Of a stretch of DNA of 64,000 bases, positions 36,407 through 45,257 are shown piece after piece. The position numbers and the translations under genes are program-made. A model generated the notes under the pieces. The model saw only the letters and a list, made by a program, of their open reading frames with translations, made no database searches and had not been told where the DNA came from. Source of the stretch: CAYZED01 sp964477445 (lineage in GTDB: Bacteria; Bacillota; Clostridia; Lutisporales; Lutisporaceae); contig CAYZED010000011.1 of assembly GCA_964477445.1 (NCBI GenBank), positions 8,572-72,571 of the forward strand, read 5' to 3'. Positions within the stretch are counted from its first letter, which is position 1. Every line of letters starts with the position of its first letter.

Positions 36407-36449
36407 AAAAGTCCACGAAGCATGAAAATGTTTTCGTAGGACTTTTTTT
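36407..36449 (+). terminator. Terminator after ferritin gene
   Basis: AAAAGTCC-ACGAA pairs with TTCGT-AGGACTTTT, followed by T-rich sequence. The stretch 36450-36680 beyond it holds three TATTGCAT-type repeats (near 36487, 36572 and 36602) and no gene. Confidence 0.8.
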
Positions 36450-36681
36450 GAAGGACTTTCTTTCTTAGGTTTCATTTCATTATTCATATATTGCATAAAC
36501 ATTCATGTTTTATACATTAAATATTCTTAGAGTAAATTGTAAGGCTTGCAGTGAGTGAGGTTTGATTTTTATATTTTTCTTTATTGCATTCATAAGAAAA
36601 ATATTGCATAAAAGATAAATGAGAAAAATGCAAGAAATCCTGCACGCGAAAAAAAAATGAAAAAAAACTTTCATTTTCATC

Positions 36682-36710
36682 TAGTCAAACATTTTTGTGT
36701 GTTATATAAT
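36682..36710 (+). promoter_or_regulatory. Candidate promoter of pckA
   Basis: TAGTCA (36682-36687), 17-bp spacer, perfect TATAAT (36705-36710), giving a leader of about 52 bases to the TTG start at 36769. Confidence 0.5.
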
Positions 36711-36768
36711 TGTTATGCAAATAATAAATTTGCAAGTAAAAAAAATAATTTTTCAGGAGGCGTATGAT

Positions 36769-38310
36769 TTGGAATTAAATAATGTTGGATTTAAAGTCTT
36801 TAAAAACCTTCCAGTTTCAAAACTTGTTGAACACGCAATTAAGAGTGAAAATGCTGAACTAACTAATACAGGTGCATTATGTATTAATACTGGTAAATAC
36901 ACTGGAAGATCTCCAGATGATAGATTTGTAGTTAACACGCCATCAGTTGCAGATAAAGTTGACTGGGGTAAGGTGAATGTCCCTTTTGAAAAGGAAAAAT
37001 ATGAAAAATTATTAGGAAAGATCGAAAGTTATATTAAAAATAAAAACCTTTATGTTTTTGATGGTTTTGTAGGCGCTGACTTAGATAACAGATTATCAGT
37101 TAGAGTTATTAATGAATTTGCGTCTCATAATCTATTTGTACAACAATTATTTATAAAGCCAACTGAAGAAGAATTAAAAAAATTCGAACCTGATTTCACT
37201 ATTATATCTGCACCTGACTGTTTGGCAGTACCAGAAGAGAATGGAACAAATTCTGAGGCGTATGTAATTCTTAATTTAGAAGATAAAAAAATTATTATTG
37301 GTGGAACAAGATATTGTGGTGAAATGAAAAAATCAATATTTTCAGTTATGAACTATATTTTGCCACAAAAAGGTATTATGCCTATGCATTGTTCAGCAAA
37401 TAAAGGTGAAAAGGATGATGTAGCACTTTTCTTTGGATTGTCTGGGACAGGGAAAACAACTTTGTCAGCAGATCCTACAAGAAAACTTATTGGTGATGAT
37501 GAGCACGGTTGGTCAGATAAGGGTGTGTTTAATTTTGAGGGTGGCTGCTACGCAAAGTGCATAAACCTAAACAAAGAAAACGAACCGCAAATATGGGACG
37601 CTATCAGATTTGGAACTATAGTTGAGAATCTAGTAATAGATCCAATAACTGGCGTGCCAGATTATACGAGCGAGAAATATACAGAAAATACCAGAGCAGG
37701 ATATCCTATAAATTATATAGATAATGCTGATTTAAGTGGACAAGGGGGACATCCTAAATGCATTATTTTCTTAACGGCTGACGCTAGTGGAATTTTACCG
37801 CCGATTTCTAAATTGACTAAAGAACAAGCAATGTACCATTTCATGTCAGGCTACACAAGTAAATTAGCTGGAACTGAAAGAGGAATAACCGCTCCAACTG
37901 CTACTTTTTCAACTTGTTTTGGGGCACCTTTCATGCCACTCAGACCTCAGGTATACGCTGAATTACTAGGGAAGAAGATAAACGAACACGAAGCAAGTGT
38001 TTTCTTGGTAAATACAGGATGGAATGGGACTGGGAAAAGAATGAAAATATCGTACACAAGAGCGATGGTGAATGCTGCTATTGAAGGTAAACTTGAAAAT
38101 GTAGATTACGATGTTGATTCCATATTTAATCTCTTTGTACCAAAAGAGTGTCCAGGTGTTCCGAGTGAAGTATTGAATCCGATTAATTCATGGGAAAACA
38201 AAGAAGATTATCAAGCATCAGCTATTAAACTAGCTGGAAGCTTCAAGAAAAATTTCGAAAAATTTAAAAATGTTTCAGATAGTATTTTAAACGCAGGACC
38301 GACAATTTAG
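36769..38310 (+). CDS. pckA: Phosphoenolpyruvate carboxykinase (ATP)
   Basis: About 513 residues from TTG 36769, chosen because AGGAGG lies eight bases before it and the product then begins ELNNVGFKVFKNL like other PckA proteins; a GTG at 36697 would fall inside the promoter. Seen: NTGKYTGRSPDDRF, the kinase loop FGLSGTGKTTLSADP (about residues 224-238), the metal site IGDDEHGWSDKGVFN, and APTATFSTCFGAPFMPL. It interconverts oxaloacetate and PEP with ATP. In fermenters it may run towards oxaloacetate. A strong terminator follows. Confidence 0.95.
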   Translation: MELNNVGFKVFKNLPVSKLVEHAIKSENAELTNTGALCINTGKYTGRSPDDRFVVNTPSVADKVDWGKVNVPFEKEKYEKLLGKIESYIKNKNLYVFDGFVGADLDNRLSVRVINEFASHNLFVQQLFIKPTEEELKKFEPDFTIISAPDCLAVPEENGTNSEAYVILNLEDKKIIIGGTRYCGEMKKSIFSVMNYILPQKGIMPMHCSANKGEKDDVALFFGLSGTGKTTLSADPTRKLIGDDEHGWSDKGVFNFEGGCYAKCINLNKENEPQIWDAIRFGTIVENLVIDPITGVPDYTSEKYTENTRAGYPINYIDNADLSGQGGHPKCIIFLTADASGILPPISKLTKEQAMYHFMSGYTSKLAGTERGITAPTATFSTCFGAPFMPLRPQVYAELLGKKINEHEASVFLVNTGWNGTGKRMKISYTRAMVNAAIEGKLENVDYDVDSIFNLFVPKECPGVPSEVLNPINSWENKEDYQASAIKLAGSFKKNFEKFKNVSDSILNAGPTI

Positions 38311-38313
38311 TAA

Positions 38314-38342
38314 AAAGAAATGCGGCGAAGCCGCATTTCTTT
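38314..38342 (+). terminator. pckA terminator
   Basis: AAAGAAATGCGGC-GAA-GCCGCATTTCTTT, a perfect 13-bp stem with a GAA loop. The same CGGC-GAA-GCCG core ends the elements at 18064 and 22283. Confidence 0.85.
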
Positions 38343-38558
38343 CCGCTAGGGAACCCTATGGTTCCCTTCGGCGGATCTTTAATAACTGTCGATCCTGAGC
38401 ACCCTCCTTTAACGGCAGGGGAATCCCCTTGCATCCCCATAGTCTAGGAAACTATTGATTCTTAGCAACCTTTTTTGTAAATGTTTTTTTATTAACCTTC
38501 GAAACCACTCACCCGCTATGGGTTGCTGTTTTCAAAATAGTATAGTTTCCTATACTAT
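38343..38558. repeat. Palindrome-rich intergenic block with inverted-repeat ends
   Basis: No gene. First, a hairpin with AGGGAACC-CTAT-GGTTCCCT enclosed by CCGC and GCGG (38343-38373). Then a G+C-richer stretch with CAGGGGAATCCCCTTG. Then a near 119-bp unit (38440-38558) with inverted ends TAGTCTAGGAAACTATT and its partner (reverse strand TAGTATAGGAAACTATA), and inner AGCAACC/GGGTTGCT. It could be a small non-autonomous element or a rod-shaped RNA. Confidence 0.55.
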
Positions 38559-38562
38559 TAAA

Positions 38563-38604
38563 AAAAGCTTCTTCAACAAATATGTTTGTTGGAGAAGCTT
38601 TTTT
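38563..38604. terminator. Strong terminator downstream of MFS gene
   Basis: AAAGCTTCTTCAACAAA pairs with TTTGTTGGAGAAGCTTT around TATG, with A and T runs on either side, so it works in both directions. Confidence 0.88.
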
Positions 38605-38615
38605 AGAGTAACGAG

Positions 38616-39785
38616 TTATTTGACTTTAGAGTCACCAATTCTTTTCCAGTAAATTAGTATTATTACAAAAGCAATTACACTTACTAAAGAATAGAATCTA
38701 AAAAGCGAGAACACATTAAAGTTTTCTAAAATAAAGCCGCTACTTAAATTCCCTAAAAAGCCTCCAAGACCAAAACCAAGTGCACTTATGAGTGTCATTC
38801 CTGTGGCTTTTAAATTAGTGGGGAGTAGTTTGTTTGCGTTCGAAGTAGCACTTAGCATTATTAAAGGATAGGATACTCCTTGCATTAATTGAATTATAGT
38901 TACAAGTATATAGGACGTACAAAAAGAACTTAAAATAAATCGAATTGAGTATAAGATTAGTGCTGCGCCAAATAAGGGAATCTCACCAAATTTATCAAGA
39001 ACTTTTGTACCCAAATAGAACATAGGAAGTTCGCTAAATGCAACCAAAAGCCATAATATGCCAAGACCGCTAGTATCGCCACCTGTTTTTTCAATAAGCA
39101 TTGCAATATAGTTGCCACTGGAAATTATTGCTATACTTGACACGCAAACTGCGAGTAAAAACAATGAAAAAGAGCGGTTTCGCAATATTAAACCAATATC
39201 GGTTATTTTAGGCAAAACACTTTTTGTAGAAAAGTTGAATTTAACTCTGCTAAAAAAGAAAGCTGCTAAAATAAAAAGCACCGAATATGTGTGGAACATT
39301 ATCGAGGGGCCTGAGTTTTTTAGTAAAAAGCCTAAACCGAAAGCAACAAGTGCAAATCCAATAGAGCCAAATAATCTTACTTTACCATATTGAATAGACT
39401 TTTTATGTTCTGATATGGTGTAAATATATGAATCAGATAGCGGGAAAATGGCACCTTGAAAAAACCCGATTATTACAATGCAGAAACAGATAAAATAAAA
39501 TGTATTCGCATATGTAAAAAAAACTGAAGATATACTACATAGAATCATTAGTAGAATTATTGTTTTTTTTCGGCCGAACCATCTATCGGCCAAGTACCCC
39601 AATACTGGTTGAGAAACTATACTGATAATTGACATTAAAGAGAAACAATATCCTATTTGAATATAGTCTAAACCCTTACTCTCAAAATAATGAGGGAGAA
39701 AAGGTGAATAACCTGCTATTCCCCCAAATAGAAGAAAATACATTAGATATAATTTATAACGAGTTCTTTTTTCACTGTTTTCCAT
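38616..39785 (-). CDS. MFS transporter (LacY/nucleoside-permease-like group)
   Basis: About 389 residues with 12 hydrophobic helices. The start RYKLYLMYFLLFGGIAGYSPFLPHYF and the loop GYLADRWFGRKKTIIL between helices 2 and 3 fit the MFS_1-like group that includes sugar and nucleoside carriers. The substrate is not assignable. ATG 39785 is chosen, with AAGGTGG upstream; the earlier GTG at 39797 overlaps that site. It stands alone, between the palindromic block and a decayed peptidase gene. Confidence 0.87.
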   Translation of the reverse strand: MENSEKRTRYKLYLMYFLLFGGIAGYSPFLPHYFESKGLDYIQIGYCFSLMSIISIVSQPVLGYLADRWFGRKKTIILLMILCSISSVFFTYANTFYFICFCIVIIGFFQGAIFPLSDSYIYTISEHKKSIQYGKVRLFGSIGFALVAFGLGFLLKNSGPSIMFHTYSVLFILAAFFFSRVKFNFSTKSVLPKITDIGLILRNRSFSLFLLAVCVSSIAIISSGNYIAMLIEKTGGDTSGLGILWLLVAFSELPMFYLGTKVLDKFGEIPLFGAALILYSIRFILSSFCTSYILVTIIQLMQGVSYPLIMLSATSNANKLLPTNLKATGMTLISALGFGLGGFLGNLSSGFILENFNVFSLFRFYSLVSVIAFVIILIYWKRIGDSKVK

Positions 39786-39848
39786 TTTAGTGACCACCTT
39801 AAATATATTAAATCATTTTGATCAAAGCCGCTTTGCTTACTTTACAGA

Positions 39849-40553
39849 TTAAATAATTTGTTTAATTAATTTATCTGTTTTATTTAATTTTTCAATACTT
39901 ATCATTTCATTTACACTGTGTGGATTTTCCATTCCTATGGCAGGTACTGCTATCGAGATACCTTTACCAGAAAGAATATTTGCATCACTGCCTCCGCCTG
40001 TTGATTTTTCAATGAATTCAATATTTACTGCCTCGCAAGCATTCTTGAAAATTTGAACTACTGGACTCTCGCTTGGGACAAATAATATAGGATATTCACG
40101 ATACTAGTCATACTCAAAGTCTGTATTGAATTTATCGCAGCTAGTTCGTAAACAAGATAGCATGTGTTTAATCTGCAAATCTAATTTTTTTTCACTTAAA
40201 CTTCTCGCTTCAAATGTAGCCTCGCAACTTTCAGCAACTATATTGTTGGCACTTCCTCCAATAATGGTTCCCACATTTGCAGTGGTCTCATTATCAATTC
40301 TTAACAAATTCATATTACTTATTGCATCAGATAATACAATAATTGCGCTAACTCCCTTTTCAGGCTCAAGGCCTGCATGTACAGCTTTTCCATGTACCTT
40401 GACTTTAAGTATATCATGGCAAGGAGCTTTAGTAATAAGTGTTCCTGGCGTTACAGTATCCATGTGTGTCGCAAATAGCACAGGCTGAACATTTTTCTTT
40501 CCATTTAACTTAGCAAGTAGATTGCCAACATTTGATCCTGTTTCGATTGATCT
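39849..40553 (-). pseudogene. Decayed M20 (PepT-like) peptidase
   Basis: One frame holds three pieces. First, SIETGSNVGNLLAKLNG and VLFATHMDTVTPG start directly after the glycerate kinase stop, so the normal N-terminus is missing. Second, TVTPG runs straight into TLITKAP, dropping roughly 80 residues with the GADDKAG and GEEVG metal sites. Third, an in-frame TAG (40106-40104) follows NTDFEYD, after which YREYPILFVPSESP and STGGGSDANILSGKGI continue to the normal end. The surviving blocks are well conserved, so decay is recent. It was probably a cytosolic tripeptidase. Confidence 0.82.
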
Positions 40554-41696
40554 TTAGTGTTTTAGATTAATCTTTAGAGCTCTAAAAACTCTATCGGCAG
40601 TGTCTTTAATTAGAATTTCTGCATTGCACATTGCTGATTCGAGGGACATTGGTGAATTAACTATTGGGAAAATAGAGGTAATACCATATTCATAAACTTT
40701 GAAGGCGTCTTGACCTATTGACCCAACGATTGCTATTACTGGTATGTTTTTTTTCTTACAACGTGAAGCTACCCCAACAGGAACTTTACCATAAACTGAT
40801 TGTCCGTCAATTCTGCCTTCACCAGTTATTACCAAGTCTACATTTTCTAATAAGTCATCGAAATTCACAGTATCTAAAACTGTTTCGATTCCTGGTCGCA
40901 TTTCTGCATTTAAGAAAACGGCGAGGGAAGCACCTAAGCCACCTGCAGCTCCACCACCAAAGATACTATCAACATCAATATTGAATTTTTTATTTAAAAC
41001 CTTTGCGTAATTAATCATACCGGCCTCAAGTATTTTTAACATTTCCTCATCAGCGCCTTTTTGTGGGCCGAAAGTGTAAGTAGCGCCTTCAGGACCAGTT
41101 ATTGGATTACTAACATCGCAAATTATTGTAAAATGACATTCTTTTACCTGAGCGTCGATTTCGCTTATATCGATATTTTTGACTTTTGCAAGAGCATTAC
41201 CGCCAGATCCAACATCTTTGCCTTCGGAATCCAGAAATTTAATGCCAAGTGCTTTCATTGCTCCGATTCCGCCATCATTTGTGGCGCTTCCACCAATTCC
41301 AATAACGATATCTCTAATTCCTTCTTGAATCGCAGCTTTTAGTAGTTGTCCTGTACCGAAAGAAGTTGTGATAAGGGGGTTGCGTTCATCGGCACTAATT
41401 AGAGGAAGACCAGAAGCTTGTGCCATTTCGATTATTGCGGTTTTGCCATCAATAATTCCGTATTTAGCAGAAATATCTCGGCCTAAAGGATCTATAACGT
41501 TAATAGTTTTGAATATTCCTCGATTACCAGAAGCCAAAACTATCGCATCGACGGTACCTTCTCCACCATCTGCAATTGGAACCTTTACAATTTCCAGTGG
41601 ATTGAAGTGGGTTAATGCAATCTCTTCAATGTATTTGATTATTTGAACAGAAGTCATCGAGCCTTTGAAAGAGTCAGGTGCTAAAAGGATTTTCAT
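40554..41696 (-). CDS. glxK: Glycerate kinase (GlxK/GarK family)
   Basis: 380 residues. MKILLAPDSFKGSMTS, PIADGGEGTVDA, GIGGSATNDGGIGAM and VDLVITGEGRIDGQS are all family blocks. It phosphorylates glycerate with ATP, feeding glycolysis (2- or 3-phosphoglycerate depending on subtype). TGGAG precedes the ATG. The decayed peptidase follows in the same frame immediately after the stop, which suggests that a deletion joined them. Confidence 0.94.
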   Translation of the reverse strand: MKILLAPDSFKGSMTSVQIIKYIEEIALTHFNPLEIVKVPIADGGEGTVDAIVLASGNRGIFKTINVIDPLGRDISAKYGIIDGKTAIIEMAQASGLPLISADERNPLITTSFGTGQLLKAAIQEGIRDIVIGIGGSATNDGGIGAMKALGIKFLDSEGKDVGSGGNALAKVKNIDISEIDAQVKECHFTIICDVSNPITGPEGATYTFGPQKGADEEMLKILEAGMINYAKVLNKKFNIDVDSIFGGGAAGGLGASLAVFLNAEMRPGIETVLDTVNFDDLLENVDLVITGEGRIDGQSVYGKVPVGVASRCKKKNIPVIAIVGSIGQDAFKVYEYGITSIFPIVNSPMSLESAMCNAEILIKDTADRVFRALKINLKH

Positions 41697-41915
41697 TTAT
41701 TGTTTCTCCAATTCTAATACTAATTTTCGTTTAACCTTATTGCAATTACCAGCGAAAATATGTTTTTAACGCAAATTTTTATAATATACAAAATAAAATA
41801 TTTATCATTATAACAATATTGGCAAACATTTAATAGCTGTTGTACTAATTTTAAAAGAAATTCTGTACTAATCCTGTACTTTTTTAGAAACATGTAAGAA
41901 AGAGTATAAATCGTG

Positions 41916-41944
41916 TTGTAATAACATCGTCTGGATATTATAAT
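41916..41944 (+). promoter_or_regulatory. Promoter of folD
   Basis: TTGTAA (41916-41921), 17-bp spacer, TATAAT (41939-41944), 29 bp before the ATG at 41973. The ATP synthase genes may be read from it too. The rest of 41697-41915 is AT-rich with nothing recognised. Confidence 0.55.
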
Positions 41945-41972
41945 TAAGTGAGCGTAAGTCTCGGAGGTAAGT

Positions 41973-42854
41973 ATGAAGAAACTAATGGATGGGCGAGTTG
42001 TAGCCATTGATCTTACAGATGCATTAAAGAAAAAAGTAGCAAATTTAATATCAAATGGAATCATTCCTACTTTAGCTATAGTTAGAGTTGGGGATAGACC
42101 AGATGATATTTCTTATGAAAAAGGAATCCTTAAGAGTGCAGCGAAGATAGGTATTGAAGTAGAAAATGTTGTATTACCAAAAAACATTTCACTTGAAGCT
42201 TTTTCAGCAGTAATCGATTTTTTAAACACAAGTGAAAACGTGCATGGTGTGCTGGTATTTAGACCACTTCCGACACAGTTACCAGTGGAAAAGGTCAAGA
42301 ATCTCCTGGATCCAGAAAAAGATATTGACTGTATGACATCAACTAATCTTGGCAAGATATTCGAAGGTGATGATTCAGGATTTTCACCAAATACTCCAGC
42401 TGCAGTTATGGAAATGTTGGACTTTTATGGTATTGAGCTAACTGGAAAAAAAGTCGCTGTCATTGGTAGGAGTTTAGTAGTAGGAAAGCCACAGGCATTA
42501 ATTTTAGTGGATCGAAATGCCACTGTGATTATTTGTCACTCGAAGACAGAAAATTTAGCAGAGGTTACATCCGAGTGTGATATTGTTATATCAGCTGTGG
42601 GGAAACCTAAATTTGTTAAAGGCGAATTCATAAAAAATGATGCTATTGTAATTGATGTAGGTATAAATTTTGACGAGAATGGAAAGCTTTGTGGGGATGT
42701 CGATTTTGATCAAGTTGAAAATAAAGCTTCGTTAATTACACCAGTACCTGGAGGTGTAGGTGCTGTAACAAACATCGTATTGCTTAAACAATTAGTTAAG
42801 GCAACGATTAAACATTCAGAAAATTTAAACTTCGATAATTATAAAAAAAACTAG
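41973..42854 (+). CDS. folD: Bifunctional methylenetetrahydrofolate dehydrogenase / methenyl-THF cyclohydrolase
   Basis: 293 residues. Two FolD lobes: the catalytic block DDISYEKGILKSAAKIGI (clostridial form of the YxxxK motif), HGVLVFRPLP, KDIDCMTSTNLGKIF and the NADP loop VAVIGRSLVVGKPQALIL (about residues 155-172), ending in TPVPGGVGAVTN. It interconverts methylene-, methenyl- and formyl-tetrahydrofolate. GGAGG lies seven bases before ATG. The atp operon starts 46 bp downstream. Confidence 0.94.
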   Translation: MKKLMDGRVVAIDLTDALKKKVANLISNGIIPTLAIVRVGDRPDDISYEKGILKSAAKIGIEVENVVLPKNISLEAFSAVIDFLNTSENVHGVLVFRPLPTQLPVEKVKNLLDPEKDIDCMTSTNLGKIFEGDDSGFSPNTPAAVMEMLDFYGIELTGKKVAVIGRSLVVGKPQALILVDRNATVIICHSKTENLAEVTSECDIVISAVGKPKFVKGEFIKNDAIVIDVGINFDENGKLCGDVDFDQVENKASLITPVPGGVGAVTNIVLLKQLVKATIKHSENLNFDNYKKN

Positions 42855-42900
42855 GTGGAAAAGTGTATGAAGTATGCTAGAATAATTTTAGGAAGTGCTT

Positions 42901-43116
42901 ATGAAAGATAATAGATATCTTAAAAACGCATTTATCGCATTAAATATTATTACAACTTCGGGCATATTGGTCGGCGGCGGAATTTTTCTTGGGAAATTTA
43001 TCGACACTTTGACAGGACATGATGCCTTTTATGTTGTATTTTTTTCAATTGCGGGGTTGATTTTTGCGATATGGAGTATGATAACTTCCATATTAAAATT
43101 AACTGAGAGAAGGTGA
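42901..43116 (+). CDS. atpZ: AtpZ/AtpQ-like small membrane protein
   Basis: 71 residues with two membrane helices (about residues 9-31 and 41-65). The GGGIFLGKFIDTLTGHDAFYV linker is typical of the AtpZ family (DUF-type partner of AtpI) at the head of Firmicute atp operons. Thought to help with Mg2+ uptake or assembly. ATG 42901 with AGGAAGTG is chosen. AtpI starts one base after the stop. Confidence 0.8.
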   Translation: MKDNRYLKNAFIALNIITTSGILVGGGIFLGKFIDTLTGHDAFYVVFFSIAGLIFAIWSMITSILKLTERR

Positions 43117-43117
43117 C

Positions 43118-43507
43118 TTGTTGTCTGAGCATGTTTGGATTTTAGTTAAAGAAACTTGGATAAAGAATTTGGCTTTCTTGATTTTGGTTATTTTAGCAAG
43201 TTGTTTTTTTAGTAATAGAATACCCCTGATTTTGGGTATGTTAATAGGTACCGCAGTCTGTATGTTAAACTTTATGATTGTGTCCCGGACCAGCGAAGCC
43301 CTACTAGACAGAACAGGGAATATTTATTTTTATTATGGGACTTTCTATATGTTGCGTTTTTTATTTTCTGGATTGGCGATATTCGCTGGCATTAAAATAG
43401 GAAATATAAGTATAATCACAATAATGTTGGGCTTGTTTTCAATCAAGCTGACATTAACTTTTTTTTCGGTATATGATATTTATTTTAAAAAGAAAGAATG
43501 TATATGA
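43118..43507 (+). CDS. atpI: ATP synthase subunit I
   Basis: 129 residues, four membrane helices, with a conserved central block LGMLIGTAVCMLNFMIVSRT. TTG start at 43118 (a second TTG follows directly) behind GAAGGTG. AtpI assists c-ring assembly, notably in Na+-type enzymes. The order atpZ-atpI-atpB-atpE is canonical. Confidence 0.85.
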   Translation: MLSEHVWILVKETWIKNLAFLILVILASCFFSNRIPLILGMLIGTAVCMLNFMIVSRTSEALLDRTGNIYFYYGTFYMLRFLFSGLAIFAGIKIGNISIITIMLGLFSIKLTLTFFSVYDIYFKKKECI

Positions 43508-43516
43508 GGTGGTAAT

Positions 43517-44278
43517 GTGCTGAAATTTGATGTATTCGGATTCGAAATCAGGATTGCTGAATCAATCATCGGAATGTGGTATATAATGGCCGCGATGATA
43601 GTATTTGCATTAGTTATCTACTATTTTGTTAAATCTGGACGATTTAAAGAAAAACCTGAATCAAAGTTCCAACTTTTTATTGAAGCGGTAGTTGAAATGG
43701 TATATAACCTTACAAGAGAAAATATGGGTGCGAGGAATGTCAAATTAGCACCTTATATTGGCACTCTGGCGATGTTGCTATTATTATGTAATATGTCTGG
43801 TTTGGCAGGTTTTAAAAAGGTACCGACAGCAGATTATTCAGTATCATTAGGACTTGCACTAGCTACTTTCATTGTAGTACAAGTTAATCAATTTAAAGCG
43901 CATAAGGCGAAAGGGTATTTCTTAGAACTCTTTGACCCAATTCCAGCGCTTTTCCCTTTAAAAATTCTAGAAAAATTTACTCCAGTGCTCTCTATGAGTC
44001 TTCGTCTATTTTGTAACATGATAGCTGGTTATATAGTTATGGAATTGATATATTCAAGCCTCAGGGCTATAAAGATTCCGGTTCTTAATAATATTCCTAT
44101 ATTTATGGCTTTTATACCGATTCCGATACACTTTTATTTTGACATATTTGATGCTTTTATTCAGACCATCGTGTTTGTAATGTTAACAATGGTTCTTACG
44201 AATATTGCGACTCAAGGGGTTCATGATGAACATGAAACAAGTGATACACATAAGTTGAAAAAATCGCATAGTGCATAA
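43517..44278 (+). CDS. atpB: F0F1 ATP synthase subunit a
   Basis: 253 residues from GTG 43517, behind GAGGTGG. Five to six membrane helices. The essential Arg is in VLSMSLRLFCNMIAGY (about residue 162), preceded by ALFPLKILEKFTP. It forms the ion half-channels beside the c-ring. The C-terminal His/Lys-rich tail (HDEHETSDTHKLKKSHSA) is an extra charged end. Confidence 0.93.
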   Translation: MLKFDVFGFEIRIAESIIGMWYIMAAMIVFALVIYYFVKSGRFKEKPESKFQLFIEAVVEMVYNLTRENMGARNVKLAPYIGTLAMLLLLCNMSGLAGFKKVPTADYSVSLGLALATFIVVQVNQFKAHKAKGYFLELFDPIPALFPLKILEKFTPVLSMSLRLFCNMIAGYIVMELIYSSLRAIKIPVLNNIPIFMAFIPIPIHFYFDIFDAFIQTIVFVMLTMVLTNIATQGVHDEHETSDTHKLKKSHSA

Positions 44279-44336
44279 CTCGTATATTGGGCAGAAGCCT
44301 TAATATAAAAATTAAAATTATAAGGGGGATCTTAAC

Positions 44337-44594
44337 ATGAATCCACAATCTTTTTTTCTCAGTATGTGTGCAATTTCATCTGCTATAGCTATTTTGGTAG
44401 CTATAGGACCTGGTATTTCTGAAGGTTTAGTAGCTGCTAAGGCGGTTGAAGCTGTTGGCAGAAACCCTGAAGCTAGAAGTGAAATAGTTTCAACAATGAT
44501 CGTTGGTCAGGCTATCGCAGAAACCAATTCGCTTTATGGTCTTTTAATTTCATTGCTTATGATGTTCGTTATGGCCGGAAAAGTAGTTGGCTAA
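44337..44594 (+). CDS. atpE: F0F1 ATP synthase subunit c with two-carboxylate (Na+-type) motif
   Basis: 85 residues, two membrane helices with loop AVGRNPEARSE (RNP in place of RQP). Helix 1 has GPGISEG, with Glu29 where Na+-type Ilyobacter c has Gln32. Helix 2 has GQAIAETNSLYG, with Glu62, Thr63 and Tyr67 at the positions of Glu65, Ser66 and Tyr70. The 33-residue spacing of the two Glu is the same as in Fusobacterium nucleatum, whose Glu32/Glu65 ring is Na+-coupled. Na+ coupling here is inferred from these ligands. GGGGG precedes ATG. Confidence 0.93.
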   Translation: MNPQSFFLSMCAISSAIAILVAIGPGISEGLVAAKAVEAVGRNPEARSEIVSTMIVGQAIAETNSLYGLLISLLMMFVMAGKVVG

Positions 44595-44657
44595 AAATCA
44601 GGAGATGGGATTTTAATTCCATCTCTCATTTAAATAAAGCCGGGAGGAGGCTGCCTA

Positions 44658-45245
44658 ATGCTAATGATTGCAACGTTTTTTAATGCAATAGTGACGAATG
44701 AGTTATTATTGAAAACATTAAAAATGAATGAAGAGACTGGTGGTATGGAAGTAAATATTACTCTTGATCCACAAACAATGATTTTTGTCCTGTTTAACGC
44801 TTTTATATTATTTCTTATAATGAAAAAGTTTCTCTTTGGCGCTGTTATGGGAATGATCGAAAAGAGAAGGGCTAACATTGAAAACGATTTCATTACTGCC
44901 GAAAAAGCTAAAACGGATGCTCTGAGTTTTAAGAAGGAATATGAAGATCGATTAGCAAATGCTAATGAGGAAAAAGCTGAAATACTTCATAATGCTAGAA
45001 AACGTGGAGAAGAAATCGCCGAAAAACTAAAAACAGAAGGCGAAAAAGAGAGAGAAAGAATTCTTAAGGCTGCTGAAACTGAGAAAAATCTGATGGTTGA
45101 TAAAGCAACGGAAGAACTGAGAAGGGAGACCGTCGATTTGTCTATAGATATTGCACGTCAGATAATAAAGAAAGAACTTGATTTCAATACTTCCAGAAAG
45201 ATGGTTGACTCCATAATAAATGACCTTTCTGGTCTGAAAATGTAA
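44658..45245 (+). CDS. atpF: F0F1 ATP synthase subunit b
   Basis: 195 residues. One membrane helix (TMIFVLFNAFILFLIMKKFL, about residues 38-57), then a long charged right-handed coil to the end, ending in VDSIINDLSGLKM. It is the peripheral stator. The first ~30 residues precede the usual start, but GGGAGGAGG lies nine bases before ATG 44658; ATG 44745 (MEVNITL) is an alternative. Confidence 0.9.
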   Translation: MLMIATFFNAIVTNELLLKTLKMNEETGGMEVNITLDPQTMIFVLFNAFILFLIMKKFLFGAVMGMIEKRRANIENDFITAEKAKTDALSFKKEYEDRLANANEEKAEILHNARKRGEEIAEKLKTEGEKERERILKAAETEKNLMVDKATEELRRETVDLSIDIARQIIKKELDFNTSRKMVDSIINDLSGLKM

Positions 45246-45257
45246 GGAGTGAACCAT

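Noticed and set aside
36697..36768. Longer PckA from GTG 36697
   Set aside because: It would begin between the predicted -35 and -10 boxes; TTG 36769 has AGGAGG and family-like N-terminus.
38455..38652. 65-codon open frame on the plus strand
   Set aside because: It runs through inverted repeats and a terminator, has no ribosome site and no recognisable protein.
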